A program made the position numbers and the translations under genes. 64,000 nt of DNA from positions 930,001 to 994,000 of the forward strand of contig JAQWSU010000045.1 in NCBI GenBank assembly GCA_029243025.1. The letters run 5' to 3'. A model generated the notes under the pieces. The model made no database searches and had not been told where the DNA came from. It worked only from the letters and a program-made list of their open reading frames with translations. This DNA comes from Pirellulaceae bacterium (lineage in GTDB: Bacteria > Planctomycetota > Planctomycetia > Pirellulales > Pirellulaceae). This document shows positions 18,066 to 26,540 of this stretch, in pieces. Position 1 is the first letter of the stretch, and each line of letters opens with the position of its first letter.

Positions 18066-18145
18066 AGACCGAGACCATCAAGATTCTGGGAGCGGGCTGG
18101 GGTAAACACCGTCGTCCCCCTATCAAGTCGCAATGTGCAAGAATC

Positions 18146-18165
18146 GCATCATGTACAGATGATGC
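18146..18165. promoter_or_regulatory. Inverted repeat in the AI-2E/sulfatase divergent region
   Basis: GCATCAT (18146-18152) and ATGATGC (18159-18165) form a 7-bp inverted repeat with a 6-bp spacer. It sits midway between two divergently transcribed genes, where an operator would be expected. No regulator is known for it. Confidence 0.3.
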
Positions 18166-18192
18166 CATCACTCACGGAAACGACGTGTTTTC

Positions 18193-18208
18193 GGGCGGGA
18201 GGGGGGGG
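18193..18208 (+). other. G-run block with quadruplex potential
   Basis: On the plus strand, GGG, GGG and an uninterrupted run of eight G are separated by single C and A bases. This can supply four G-triplets with short loops. It lies 40-55 bp before the sulfatase ATG at 18248, in its probable promoter or leader. Confidence 0.45.
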
Positions 18209-18247
18209 TTGGCGGAATGACCGGGTTACTATGGTACACTGTTATCC

Positions 18248-19777
18248 ATGATTCGAATGCAGCATTTTTTGCTTTTGTTGGCCTGGGCAACCACGGTAAT
18301 TGGCGGATTCGTCCGTGCCGAGGAACGGCCGAACATCGTCGTGATCTTAGCCGATGACCTCGGCTATGGAGACGTTCGTTGCTACAACGACGAATCCCAA
18401 GTTCCCACACCGAATATTGACCAACTCGCCCGTCAAGGCATGATGTTGATGGATGCCCACAGCCCATCAACCGTTTGCACCCCCACACGATACAGTCTGC
18501 TGACGGGTCGAATGGCTTTTCGCACGGGTCAAGCAGGTGTTTTTACCGGGGCGGGCGGACCATGCCTCATCGAAGCTGATCGTTTGACCTTGCCGCAGAT
18601 GCTAAAGGACTGCGGCTATGCGACGGCCTGTTTCGGCAAGTGGCACATCGGCATGACTTTCTTTGATCGGGATGGAAAGGCAATCCATCAAGGCGGACTC
18701 GAAGCTGTCAAACGCATCGACTACGATCGGCGCATTCCAGACAGTCCCATTCATCGAGGCTTCGACCATTTCTTCGGAACCGTTTGCTGCCCGACCACCG
18801 ACTGGCTTTACGCCTATGTCGATGGCGACCGAATTCCCGTGCCGCCAACCCAAATCGTTGATCGAGGGCCGCTCCCCAAGCATCCCTATTCCAAAGACAA
18901 TCGCCCTGGCATGATCGCGCCCAACTTTGATCTTGAGAGCGTCGATTTGGTGTTCTTAGAAAAAAGCCAAGCCTTTCTCAGAGAACATGTTGAACAGCAC
19001 CCCGAGCAACCATTCTTCTTGTTTCACTCGGCTCAAGCGGTGCACTTACCTTCGTTCGCGGCGAAGCGTTTCCAGGGCAAAACAAATGCCGGACCCCATG
19101 GCGACTTCATCCATGAACTTGATTACATCGTCGGCGAATTAACCAAAACGTTAGAGCAACTGGGAGTCGCTGATAATACGCTGGTACTATTCTCCAGTGA
19201 CAACGGTCCCGAGGTCACCAGTGTGATTCATATGCGGAAGGATCACCAGCATGATGGGGCCCGACCTTGGCGCGGCATGAAGCGAGACCAATGGGAAGGG
19301 GGACATCGCGTACCATTCATTGCACGATGGCCAGGCAAGATCAAGGCGGGCCGCGTTTCGCACCACACCGTCAGCTTAACCGATGTCATGTCGACATCCG
19401 CCGCCATTGTCGCTGCTTCCCTGCCAAAAAATGCGGCCGAAGACAGTTTTAATATCTTGCCAATTTTAAGGGCCGGTGACGAAGCGGAAGCCGTTCGACG
19501 CTACACGTTGCAACAAACAATCAGCTTGGCACTCGCTATTCGGCGTGGAGATTGGAAGTACCTGGACCACCAAGGCTCGGGGGGTAACAATTACCAACGA
19601 CCTTCGTTGCAGCGTTTCGCAATCGCCGACTCCCAGCCGGAAGCACCGGGTCAGCTGTATAATCTGGCAAAGGACCCTGGAGAAACCATCAATCTCTACT
19701 TTGAACATCCCGAGATCGTTAAGGAATTGAAATCTCAACTCGATGCATTCAAACGGAGTGGAAGGTCGCGACCATGA
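18248..19777 (+). CDS. Exported Cys-type sulfatase (arylsulfatase family)
   Basis: The 509-residue protein has a signal peptide ending VRAEE and the full type-I sulfatase pattern. NIVVILADDLGYGDV near residue 29 gives the calcium-binding Asp pair. CTPTRYSLLTGR at 77-88 is the C-x-P-x-R signature whose Cys is converted to formylglycine. GKWHIG near 129 and FSSDNGPE near 316 complete the site. The Cys form requires a formylglycine-generating enzyme (or anaerobic maturase), not encoded in this window. Sulfatases are strongly expanded in marine planctomycetes and remove sulfate esters from algal polysaccharides; the actual substrate is not evident. The gene end overlaps the assigned bioA start by 35 bp, so the two are probably co-transcribed. 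Confidence 0.92.
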   Translation: MIRMQHFLLLLAWATTVIGGFVRAEERPNIVVILADDLGYGDVRCYNDESQVPTPNIDQLARQGMMLMDAHSPSTVCTPTRYSLLTGRMAFRTGQAGVFTGAGGPCLIEADRLTLPQMLKDCGYATACFGKWHIGMTFFDRDGKAIHQGGLEAVKRIDYDRRIPDSPIHRGFDHFFGTVCCPTTDWLYAYVDGDRIPVPPTQIVDRGPLPKHPYSKDNRPGMIAPNFDLESVDLVFLEKSQAFLREHVEQHPEQPFFLFHSAQAVHLPSFAAKRFQGKTNAGPHGDFIHELDYIVGELTKTLEQLGVADNTLVLFSSDNGPEVTSVIHMRKDHQHDGARPWRGMKRDQWEGGHRVPFIARWPGKIKAGRVSHHTVSLTDVMSTSAAIVAASLPKNAAEDSFNILPILRAGDEAEAVRRYTLQQTISLALAIRRGDWKYLDHQGSGGNNYQRPSLQRFAIADSQPEAPGQLYNLAKDPGETINLYFEHPEIVKELKSQLDAFKRSGRSRP

Positions 19778-21179
19778 CGCAACCACAGATGCCTCCTATG
19801 ACAATCACAACAGAGAGCGGACTTTCGATTCAATTCGAGGTGATAGTTTGGCCGTCCAAGACATTCACGACTCAACACAACAAGACGATCTAGCGCAAAT
19901 CGACCGCGCACATATCTGGCATCCCTATTCGTCGATGATTGATCGCCCCGCGATGCTGGCGGTTGAGTCGGCAACTGGCGTTCGGCTGAAGTTGACGAAT
20001 GGCGATGAATTGATTGATGCCATGTCATCATGGTGGTGTGCAATTCATGGATACAACCATCCGCATTTGAATCTAGCAGCGCGTAACCAGTTGGATTCCA
20101 TGTCACACGTCATGTTTGGGGGACTCACCCACCAACCGGCTGTCAAACTCACCCAACAGTTGTTACAAGTCACCCCTGCTTCACTGGAAACCGTCTTTTT
20201 CGCGGATTCAGGATCGGTGTCGGTCGAAGTGGCCATCAAGATGGCGCTCCAATATTGGCACGCAGCCGGAGTTCCTGACAAAAAACGACTGCTCACCGTC
20301 AGAAACGGATATCACGGCGACACCACTGGCGCCATGTCGGTCTGCGACCCCATCAACGGCATGCACCACATCTTTGCAAACCTGCTGCCGCAACATCGAT
20401 TCGCGGAGGCCCCATCGTGCCGTTTTGGGCAGCCATGTGACGGTAGCCAGATCCAACAGCTCCACGAGCTATTTACGGCACATCGGGACGAAATTGCGGC
20501 GGTGATTCTTGAGCCGATCGTCCAGGGCGCCGGTGGCATGCGGATTTATTCGGCCGAGTACCTGGCAAAGATTCGCGAACTTTGTGATCAACACCAAGTG
20601 CTGCTGATCCTTGATGAAATCGCCACCGGTTTTGGTCGAACGGGACGATACTTTGCCTGTGAGCACGCCCAAATTGAACCGGATATCATGTGTGTCGGTA
20701 AAGCACTTTCCGGTGGGTACTTGACGTTGGCCGCCACACTCACCACCCGCACAGTCGCCGACCAGATCTCGGACAAGGGGCAGGGCGTCTTGATGCATGG
20801 CCCGACGTTCATGGCAAATCCCCTCGCCTGCGCTATCGCTTCCGCCAGCCTTGAGATTCTCGCCGAAGGTCATTGGCAGCAGCAAACGAATGCGATCGAA
20901 CAGATCCTCCGCGAGGAACTCTCGCCGATCCGGGACGAACCTGCAGTGGCTGATGTTCGAGTACTTGGCGCCATTGGAGTGCTCGAATTTCGTCAGCCCA
21001 TTGATGTCGCATTGGCCCAATGTATCGCGGTGGAGCAGGGCGTCTGGCTGAGACCCTTCGGCCGACTTCTCTACACAATGCCACCCTACGTAATCGAAGA
21101 GTCTGACTTACGCAAAGTGACGCAAGCAATGTGGGAAATTGCCAAACAACATGCCCCTTTCGCTGCCAATAGTCGTTAA
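19743..21179 (+). CDS. bioA: BioA, adenosylmethionine-8-amino-7-oxononanoate aminotransferase
   Basis: The product is a class-III PLP aminotransferase of the BioA type (biotin synthesis, KAPA to DAPA with SAM as amino donor). HIWHPYSSM near residue 58 and SSWWCAIHGYNHP near 95 are BioA-specific blocks. ADSGSVSVEVAIKMALQYW near 154, LDEIATGFGRTG near 290 (cofactor Asp) and GKALSGGYLTLAATLTT near 319 with the PLP lysine about 320 complete the enzyme. The ATG at 19743 overlaps the sulfatase coding end and gives about 50 residues of poorly conserved leader; a TTG near 19848 would start nearer the conserved domain, so the true start is unsettled. No other bio gene is adjacent. Confidence 0.92.
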   Translation: MHSNGVEGRDHDATTDASYDNHNRERTFDSIRGDSLAVQDIHDSTQQDDLAQIDRAHIWHPYSSMIDRPAMLAVESATGVRLKLTNGDELIDAMSSWWCAIHGYNHPHLNLAARNQLDSMSHVMFGGLTHQPAVKLTQQLLQVTPASLETVFFADSGSVSVEVAIKMALQYWHAAGVPDKKRLLTVRNGYHGDTTGAMSVCDPINGMHHIFANLLPQHRFAEAPSCRFGQPCDGSQIQQLHELFTAHRDEIAAVILEPIVQGAGGMRIYSAEYLAKIRELCDQHQVLLILDEIATGFGRTGRYFACEHAQIEPDIMCVGKALSGGYLTLAATLTTRTVADQISDKGQGVLMHGPTFMANPLACAIASASLEILAEGHWQQQTNAIEQILREELSPIRDEPAVADVRVLGAIGVLEFRQPIDVALAQCIAVEQGVWLRPFGRLLYTMPPYVIEESDLRKVTQAMWEIAKQHAPFAANSR

Positions 21180-21276
21180 ACTGCTGGGATCGAATCACCC
21201 TCCCCATTGATAACCATGGAATCATAGCTGCTCTTCACGCGAGCGACTGCCAATCACGTTTACAGGAGACCTGACG

Positions 21277-22575
21277 ATGACCAACCAGCTGAAGCGACGC
21301 GACTTTATCAAGACATCAGCCGGGATTGTAGTTCTGGGTGCTCTGCCGAATCGCGCACGCGCTATTTCGGCAAATGGCAAGTTACGCACAGGCCATGTGG
21401 GCGTCGGTGGCATGGGGGGTGCCGATCTTGCTTCGATTTCAAGTCATCCGGCAGTCGAAGTCGCGGGACTGTGTGATGTCGACTCCACGCGACTGGAGAG
21501 TGCCGGCGGACGACATCCCAACGCAAAAAGATTCCGTGATTTCCGCGAGATGATTGGCAGTCTTGGTGACACGCTTGATGCGGTCGTCGTATCCACCCCT
21601 GACCACACGCATGCCCCCGCGTCACTGGCAGCACTTTCCGCAGGCAAGCCCGTTTACTGCCAAAAGCCGCTAACGCACGAAGTGAATGAAGCTCGTCAGA
21701 TGCGTGTGCTGGCAGAACAAAAAGATCTACCAACCCAAATGGGCATTCAAGTGCATTCGACGCCTCCTTACCGGCGGGCTGTAAAAATCATTCAAAGCGG
21801 GGCCATCGGCAAAGTCAGTGACGTTCACGCGTGGTCGAGCAAGAATTGGGGATACGACGGAGGTCCCTTTCAGGGCAATGCTGCCGTTCCCTCCTCGCTC
21901 GATTGGAACCTCTGGATAGGCACGGCACAGATGCGCCCCTTTCACCCCGGCGTTTACCATCCGGGAAACTGGCGCAAGCTGGTCGATTTTGGCACCGGCA
22001 CGTTAGGTGACATGGGCGTCCACATCTTTGACACACCCTACGACGCGTTGCAACTGACAAACCCCAAATGGGTCCAAACAACCTGCCGAGCGCCAACCGG
22101 AGTTGGCCATCCGGAGAAGAACATTGTCCAATACGAATTCCCGGGAACCGATTTCACGACGGACTCCCTGATCTGGACATGGTATGACGGCGCTACCGCA
22201 CCGCCAGCACTAGGCTCACTCGTAGGCCCTACACTGCCCGGACAAGGCGCACTGTTCATCGGCGAAGAAGGACTTTTGTTGTTGCCTCACGTCGGCGAGG
22301 CTCGATTATTTCCGGAAGAAAAATTCACCTCGTACCAACGGCCCGATGTTCCTGGTGCAAATCACTATCATCAATGGGTCGACGCCTGTCTGGGGAAAGG
22401 CAAAACGAGTGCAAGTTTCGCCTATGCCGGGCCACTGACCGAAGCCCTCTTACTGGGCGTCGTCGCAAATCGCTTTCCTGGCCAAAAACTAACTTGGGAT
22501 GCCGAAAGCCTCAAAGTCACCAACATTCCCGATGCTAATCAGTTGATCTCAGCAAGCTATCGAAAAGATTACTAG
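21277..22575 (+). CDS. Tat-exported Gfo/Idh/MocA family oxidoreductase
   Basis: The 432-residue protein begins with a twin-arginine leader (KRRDFIKTSAGIVVLGAL). After it comes a Rossmann fold with GHVGVGGMGGADL near residue 39, then VVVSTPDHTHAPASLAALSAGKPVYCQKPLTHE near 105-137, in which the usual EKP motif is QKP. The C-terminal alpha/beta domain contains WNLWIGTA and GDMGVHIFDTPYDAL near 245. The family uses NAD(P) to oxidise or reduce sugars and derivatives; exported members carry their cofactor through Tat. GGAG eight bases upstream supports the ATG. It lies 97 bp after bioA. Confidence 0.88.
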   Translation: MTNQLKRRDFIKTSAGIVVLGALPNRARAISANGKLRTGHVGVGGMGGADLASISSHPAVEVAGLCDVDSTRLESAGGRHPNAKRFRDFREMIGSLGDTLDAVVVSTPDHTHAPASLAALSAGKPVYCQKPLTHEVNEARQMRVLAEQKDLPTQMGIQVHSTPPYRRAVKIIQSGAIGKVSDVHAWSSKNWGYDGGPFQGNAAVPSSLDWNLWIGTAQMRPFHPGVYHPGNWRKLVDFGTGTLGDMGVHIFDTPYDALQLTNPKWVQTTCRAPTGVGHPEKNIVQYEFPGTDFTTDSLIWTWYDGATAPPALGSLVGPTLPGQGALFIGEEGLLLLPHVGEARLFPEEKFTSYQRPDVPGANHYHQWVDACLGKGKTSASFAYAGPLTEALLLGVVANRFPGQKLTWDAESLKVTNIPDANQLISASYRKDY

Positions 22576-22636
22576 ACAGTCCGTTCGCTGTCTTTTCTGA
22601 TCGCTCGCCTTGAAATGGAAATCGAGACGTTGCCTG

Positions 22637-23710
22637 ATGAGTCATCCTGGATTGCTTCAACAATGGCTTACCACCGCAGCTTGCCAGGGCGCGTCCGATT
22701 TGCATCTCGTGCCTGGATTCCGTCCAACCTTGAGATTACACGGTAATCTCAAGGAATTACGGACCGACGAACTGACCAAAGAAGTCGCTCACGATCTGTT
22801 GATGGGTCTCTGCCCCGAGTCCGCCCGATTGCAGTTGCAAGAACAATTTAATGCCGATTTTGCTCTGCAACTGCACATTGACGGTCAACCGCAACGTTAT
22901 CGGGCCAACTATTTCATGAGCAACCAGCAGTTGGCTGCCTGCTTCCGGGTGATTTCTGGGCAGATACCCGACTTTCAATGGGCGGGCTTTCCAGAAGAAC
23001 TTGGCCAACGTCTGGCCCATCTCCGTAATGGCCTTGTATTGATTTCTGGTGTCACCGGAGCCGGCAAAACGACATCGCTGGCAATGATCGTCAACCTGTT
23101 GAACCAAGAAACGGGTTATCGAATCATCACCATCGAAGAACCCATTGAGTATTTATTTTCACCGCAGGCGAACTCAATCGTGACCCAACGAGAAGTGGGG
23201 CAGGACGTCCAATCATTTGCCGATGGCTTGAAATTTGGACTACGCCAAGACCCTGATGTCATACTGGTTGGGGAAATCCGTGATCGTGAAACGGCGCAGA
23301 TGGCGCTCAGCGCCGCGGAAACCGGCCACTTGGTATTCTCAACGCTGCACACAAGAGATGCGAAAGGGGCTATCTCAAGATACGTCGATCTGTTTCCTCA
23401 GAGTGTCCAACATGAAATTCGCTCACAATTGTCACTCAGTCTTCGAGCAGTCGTTAGCCAACACCTGCTACCCAGTATTCTTCCTGGCGAAAAACGCGAA
23501 CTAGCACTTGAAATCATGTTCAACAACATTCCCATTTCGAGCGCAATTCGTTTTGGCAAGATAGAAACCATTGAAACCAATATCCAGACCGGCCGCAGTG
23601 ACGGCATGATCAGCATGGACGAGGCCGTAAAACGTTTGCTTGACGAAGGACGAATTTCCCGAGAGACAGCTGAACGATTTGTCACCGATCGCAATCATCT
23701 GGGGCGTTAA
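22637..23710 (+). CDS. pilT: PilT/PilU-like type IV pilus retraction ATPase
   Basis: The ATG at 22637 gives 357 residues starting with SHPGLLQQWLTTAACQGASDLHL, the usual PilT opening; nine extra residues would come from an upstream start. Walker A is GVTGAGKTTS near residue 138, the Asp box ITIEEPIEYLF near 163, Walker B DVILVGEIRDRETAQMAL near 205, and the His box TGHLVFSTLHTRDA near 227. The C-terminal AIRFGKIETIETNIQTGR replaces the usual AIRNLIRE form of PilT, closer to divergent PilT/PilU types. Retraction of type IV pili or a related secretion role is expected. No other pilus gene is present in the window. Confidence 0.88.
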   Translation: MSHPGLLQQWLTTAACQGASDLHLVPGFRPTLRLHGNLKELRTDELTKEVAHDLLMGLCPESARLQLQEQFNADFALQLHIDGQPQRYRANYFMSNQQLAACFRVISGQIPDFQWAGFPEELGQRLAHLRNGLVLISGVTGAGKTTSLAMIVNLLNQETGYRIITIEEPIEYLFSPQANSIVTQREVGQDVQSFADGLKFGLRQDPDVILVGEIRDRETAQMALSAAETGHLVFSTLHTRDAKGAISRYVDLFPQSVQHEIRSQLSLSLRAVVSQHLLPSILPGEKRELALEIMFNNIPISSAIRFGKIETIETNIQTGRSDGMISMDEAVKRLLDEGRISRETAERFVTDRNHLGR

Positions 23711-23902
23711 TCGGCACGGAAAATTCCCTCGTGAGTAACTCGATTTCAGTGAGCGATTTAAGCGAGAAAAGGCTTTTCATTGGATCGAAAACTCAGTCAT
23801 GGTGGCTGACAGTTCTAACTTCCGCTAGGATCTACCCACACGGGACACCTTAATTTTTTCAGCAAACGACAATCGTCCGATTGGCGGGAGAAAAGCAACA
23901 AG

Positions 23903-24787
23903 TTGGACACACGCCACAAAGCGATGGCTGCTAGCCTCGCCATCTCGTTTCTGATGCTCGCCGGCAAAATCACAGCCTATTGGGTAACGAGCAGCGCTGC
24001 CGTCCTTGCTGACGCAGCGGAATCGGTGGTCCATGTGGTCGCAACCGCATTTGCCGCGTTTAGCCTGTGGTATGCCTCTCGACCTGCGGACGCCAACCAC
24101 CCATTCGGGCATGGTCGTATCAGCTTTTTTTCGGCCGGCTTCGAGGGCGCGTTGATTCTGATCGCCGCAGTCGCCGTCATCGGTGGAGGAATCCAGGAGT
24201 TGATCAAAGGGGCTGACGTCGAGCACATTGGCCTGGGGCTTGCCATTACCGCCTCACTGGCAACCATCAATCTGGCTTTGGGCGTCACCCTGGTCATGAT
24301 CGGCAAACGACAGAATTCCTTGGTGGTCAAGTCGAATGGAATACACGTACTAACCGATGTATACACGACGGCCGCTGCAATTGTTGGCTTAGCTCTGATT
24401 ATGCTGACAGGTTACAAAAATCTCGATCCAATCGCTGCCATCTTGATTGGTTTTTTGATCATGTACAACGGCTTCGGAATGGTCCGTACTGCGATTGCCG
24501 GATTGATGGACGAACTTGACCCGATGATTTCAAAGCGACTTGACGAAGCGGTCGAAAATGCGATGCGTGGCAGTGTCGTAAAAGATATTCATGATCTCAA
24601 GGCAAGACGTGTGGACGATCAATTGTGGTTGCAATTCCACGCCCTTGTGGATGGCGATACCAATGTCCTGGAGGCCCACTCGGCAATCACCACTTTTGAG
24701 CAATCTTTGCGGAGCGAATTCCCCGACTTCAAGGTTAACATCAACTCACACCTGGAGCCTGCAGATCACGATCTTGAGGCACACTAG
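23903..24787 (+). CDS. Cation diffusion facilitator (CDF) metal transporter
   Basis: The 294-residue protein has six predicted helices and a C-terminal cytoplasmic domain of CDF type. HPFGHGRISFFSAGFEGALI near residue 66 is the signature region. NGIHVLTDVYTTAAAI carries an HxxxD metal half-site in helix 5. In helix 2 the corresponding segment reads ADAAESVVHVV; by eye the DxxxD/HxxxD half-site is ExxxH here. The metal (Zn, Fe, Mn, Co) cannot be told. The start is TTG at 23903, which gives a few residues before the first helix; ATG at 23924 is an alternative and neither has a clear ribosome site. Confidence 0.86.
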   Translation: MDTRHKAMAASLAISFLMLAGKITAYWVTSSAAVLADAAESVVHVVATAFAAFSLWYASRPADANHPFGHGRISFFSAGFEGALILIAAVAVIGGGIQELIKGADVEHIGLGLAITASLATINLALGVTLVMIGKRQNSLVVKSNGIHVLTDVYTTAAAIVGLALIMLTGYKNLDPIAAILIGFLIMYNGFGMVRTAIAGLMDELDPMISKRLDEAVENAMRGSVVKDIHDLKARRVDDQLWLQFHALVDGDTNVLEAHSAITTFEQSLRSEFPDFKVNINSHLEPADHDLEAH

Positions 24788-24817
24788 TGCGTTGGACATA
24801 AATACAACGAGCAGGCA

Positions 24818-26506
24818 ATGGACAATTTGAGTCAAACGACAAACAAGCGCCGTGATGCCGTGGAGTCCCTGACAATGCAACCAACAATGCAACCAACAAT
24901 GCACAAGCTCCGTTTCTCATTTCTGCTGTTGATTCTGTTCAACACCTCCGTCTCGCTCACATCGACTGGCACTGATCTCCAAGCCGATCAAGCGGCAACC
25001 GGCGAACGGCCGAAAATCGATCCTCGGGGCATCCAAGGCAGCTTAGTTCTTGCTGGCACCCCAATGCCAGTGGATACATTTCAACAATTCCTGAGACGGG
25101 CAGGCAAGCAGGTTGTCCTGGTTCAATTGGGTTCGGAACCGGACGCCGTAGAGGCCGTGCAACGTTTCCTCGCAACTTGGCAGGATTCTGAATCGGCACA
25201 GCTCACCATACTACATCTGAATAACGAGGCCACTCACGATGCATTGGCTGCGGATGCGATCTCGAAAGCCAGTGCCGTCTGGTTAGCAGGGAACGATTCA
25301 ACTGCCATTTCTACCCATCGCGATCTGGGCGAAGCAATTGAAAGCGTCGTGCAAAGAAATGGCGTTGTCGGTTGTGCTGGAAACTTGGCAACCTTCGTCG
25401 GGAGTCGCGCTCTATCCGAACTCAGTCTTCAAGACACTTCAGTCGAAAAACAGTCCACCCTCCAGTTACTCCCCGACTCCGTGATCACCGCGACCTCGCT
25501 CGATTCCGCGACGATTAATTTGGTTAAGCAAACAACAGACCGAGAGCCGAACCTTGTCGGCTACGCAATCGGAGCCAACGCCGCGGTCATTGTTCAAGGT
25601 CGACGTTTGCGAACGATCGGCCCCGGAAAAGTTCAAGTCTACCTGGCCGCCACCCAGGACGGTGTAAACGATTCGATCGAGCTCTCTAAGCAACAGATCG
25701 GTGATCTCACCGCTTTGCGACGAGCGGCGCGCGATCCGTTTCCAGCAGAACAACCGCAGCCTCCCATCGTTGAAAACGGCACGTTGATCGCTATCGGTGG
25801 CGATGGAATGCCAGCCGGGATCATCGATCGATTCGTCGAACTTGCCGGAGGCAAAGAGAGCTCAATCATCGTGCTGCCAACGGCCATGCCGGATCCTATC
25901 CGCAAACAAAACGGCATGGCGAACGAATTCCGCAAAGCCGGTGCAGGGCAGGTCACCGTGTTGTCGCAGCGCAGCCTGTCGCAAGTCGAGAGTGCGGAGT
26001 CCCTGAACGCGTTCCGTGAGGCCACCGGAATCTGGTTCGGCGGAGGTCGCCAATGGAGATTTGTTGACGCCTATCAAGATACAAAGGTCGAACCGCTGAT
26101 GCACGACGTGCTGAAACGAGGCGGAGTTATCATGGGAAGTTCGGCGGGCGCATCGATACAAGCCGAATACCTCGCCCGCGGCAATCCACTAGGAAATACC
26201 GATGTGATGGCAGCCGGTTATGAACGGGGACTGGGATTTCTGCCTGGCGTCGCAATCGATCAACATTTCACCAGCCGCAAACGATTTTCAGATATGACAA
26301 AACTCGTCGCACGTTATCCACAACTGCTGGGCATCGGCATTGATGGGGGAACAGCAATCATCGTACAAGGCAACAGAGCTGAAGTGGTCGGCAAGGGCAG
26401 CGTCCACTTTTACGATAGCCGAAAAGTTCCTGCCCCAGGAGAGGTGGACTACGAATCGGTCAAAGCCGGCAGCGCCTACAACCTGGAATCGCGACAACCC
26501 GAGTAA
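24818..26506 (+). CDS. Duplicated cyanophycinase-like (peptidase S51 fold) protein
   Basis: The protein has up to 562 residues with a signal-like helix (LRFSFLLLILFNTSVSL) at 31-47. The C-terminal half (about 320-535) is cyanophycinase-like: IGGDGMPAGIIDRFVELAGG, WFGGGRQWRFVDAY, the nucleophile elbow MGSSAGAS (Ser about 442), and DQHFTSRKRF near 481. The N-terminal half (about 72-280) repeats the same order in weaker form: LAGTPMPVDTFQQFLRRAG, VWLAGNDSTAI, VVGCAGN at the elbow position, with Cys about 186 in place of Ser, and AAVIVQGRRLRTIGPGKV, matching AIIVQGNRAEVVGKGSV. Cyanophycinase releases beta-Asp-Arg from cyanophycin; secreted relatives of other function exist. The 12-bp repeat at the N-terminus gives three possible ATG starts. 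Confidence 0.82.
   Translation: MDNLSQTTNKRRDAVESLTMQPTMQPTMHKLRFSFLLLILFNTSVSLTSTGTDLQADQAATGERPKIDPRGIQGSLVLAGTPMPVDTFQQFLRRAGKQVVLVQLGSEPDAVEAVQRFLATWQDSESAQLTILHLNNEATHDALAADAISKASAVWLAGNDSTAISTHRDLGEAIESVVQRNGVVGCAGNLATFVGSRALSELSLQDTSVEKQSTLQLLPDSVITATSLDSATINLVKQTTDREPNLVGYAIGANAAVIVQGRRLRTIGPGKVQVYLAATQDGVNDSIELSKQQIGDLTALRRAARDPFPAEQPQPPIVENGTLIAIGGDGMPAGIIDRFVELAGGKESSIIVLPTAMPDPIRKQNGMANEFRKAGAGQVTVLSQRSLSQVESAESLNAFREATGIWFGGGRQWRFVDAYQDTKVEPLMHDVLKRGGVIMGSSAGASIQAEYLARGNPLGNTDVMAAGYERGLGFLPGVAIDQHFTSRKRFSDMTKLVARYPQLLGIGIDGGTAIIVQGNRAEVVGKGSVHFYDSRKVPAPGEVDYESVKAGSAYNLESRQPE
24872..24904 (+). repeat. 12-bp tandem repeat inside the S51-like leader
   Basis: ACAATGCAACCA is repeated at 24872-24883 and 24884-24895, with a partial third copy from 24896. 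It is in frame and encodes Met-Gln-Pro-Thr twice, so each copy brings its own ATG just ahead of the signal-like helix. Confidence 0.85.
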
Positions 26507-26508
26507 GG

Positions 26509-26520
26509 TAAGCGCGCTTA
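26509..26520. other. 12-bp perfect palindrome between convergent genes
   Basis: TAAGCGCGCTTA lies three bases after the stop of the S51-like gene and 20 bp before the stop of the convergent FG-GAP gene. It could be a small two-way transcription end or a chance site; no T-tract is present. Confidence 0.3.
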
Positions 26521-26540
26521 GCATTGTCGTGTCCCGATGA

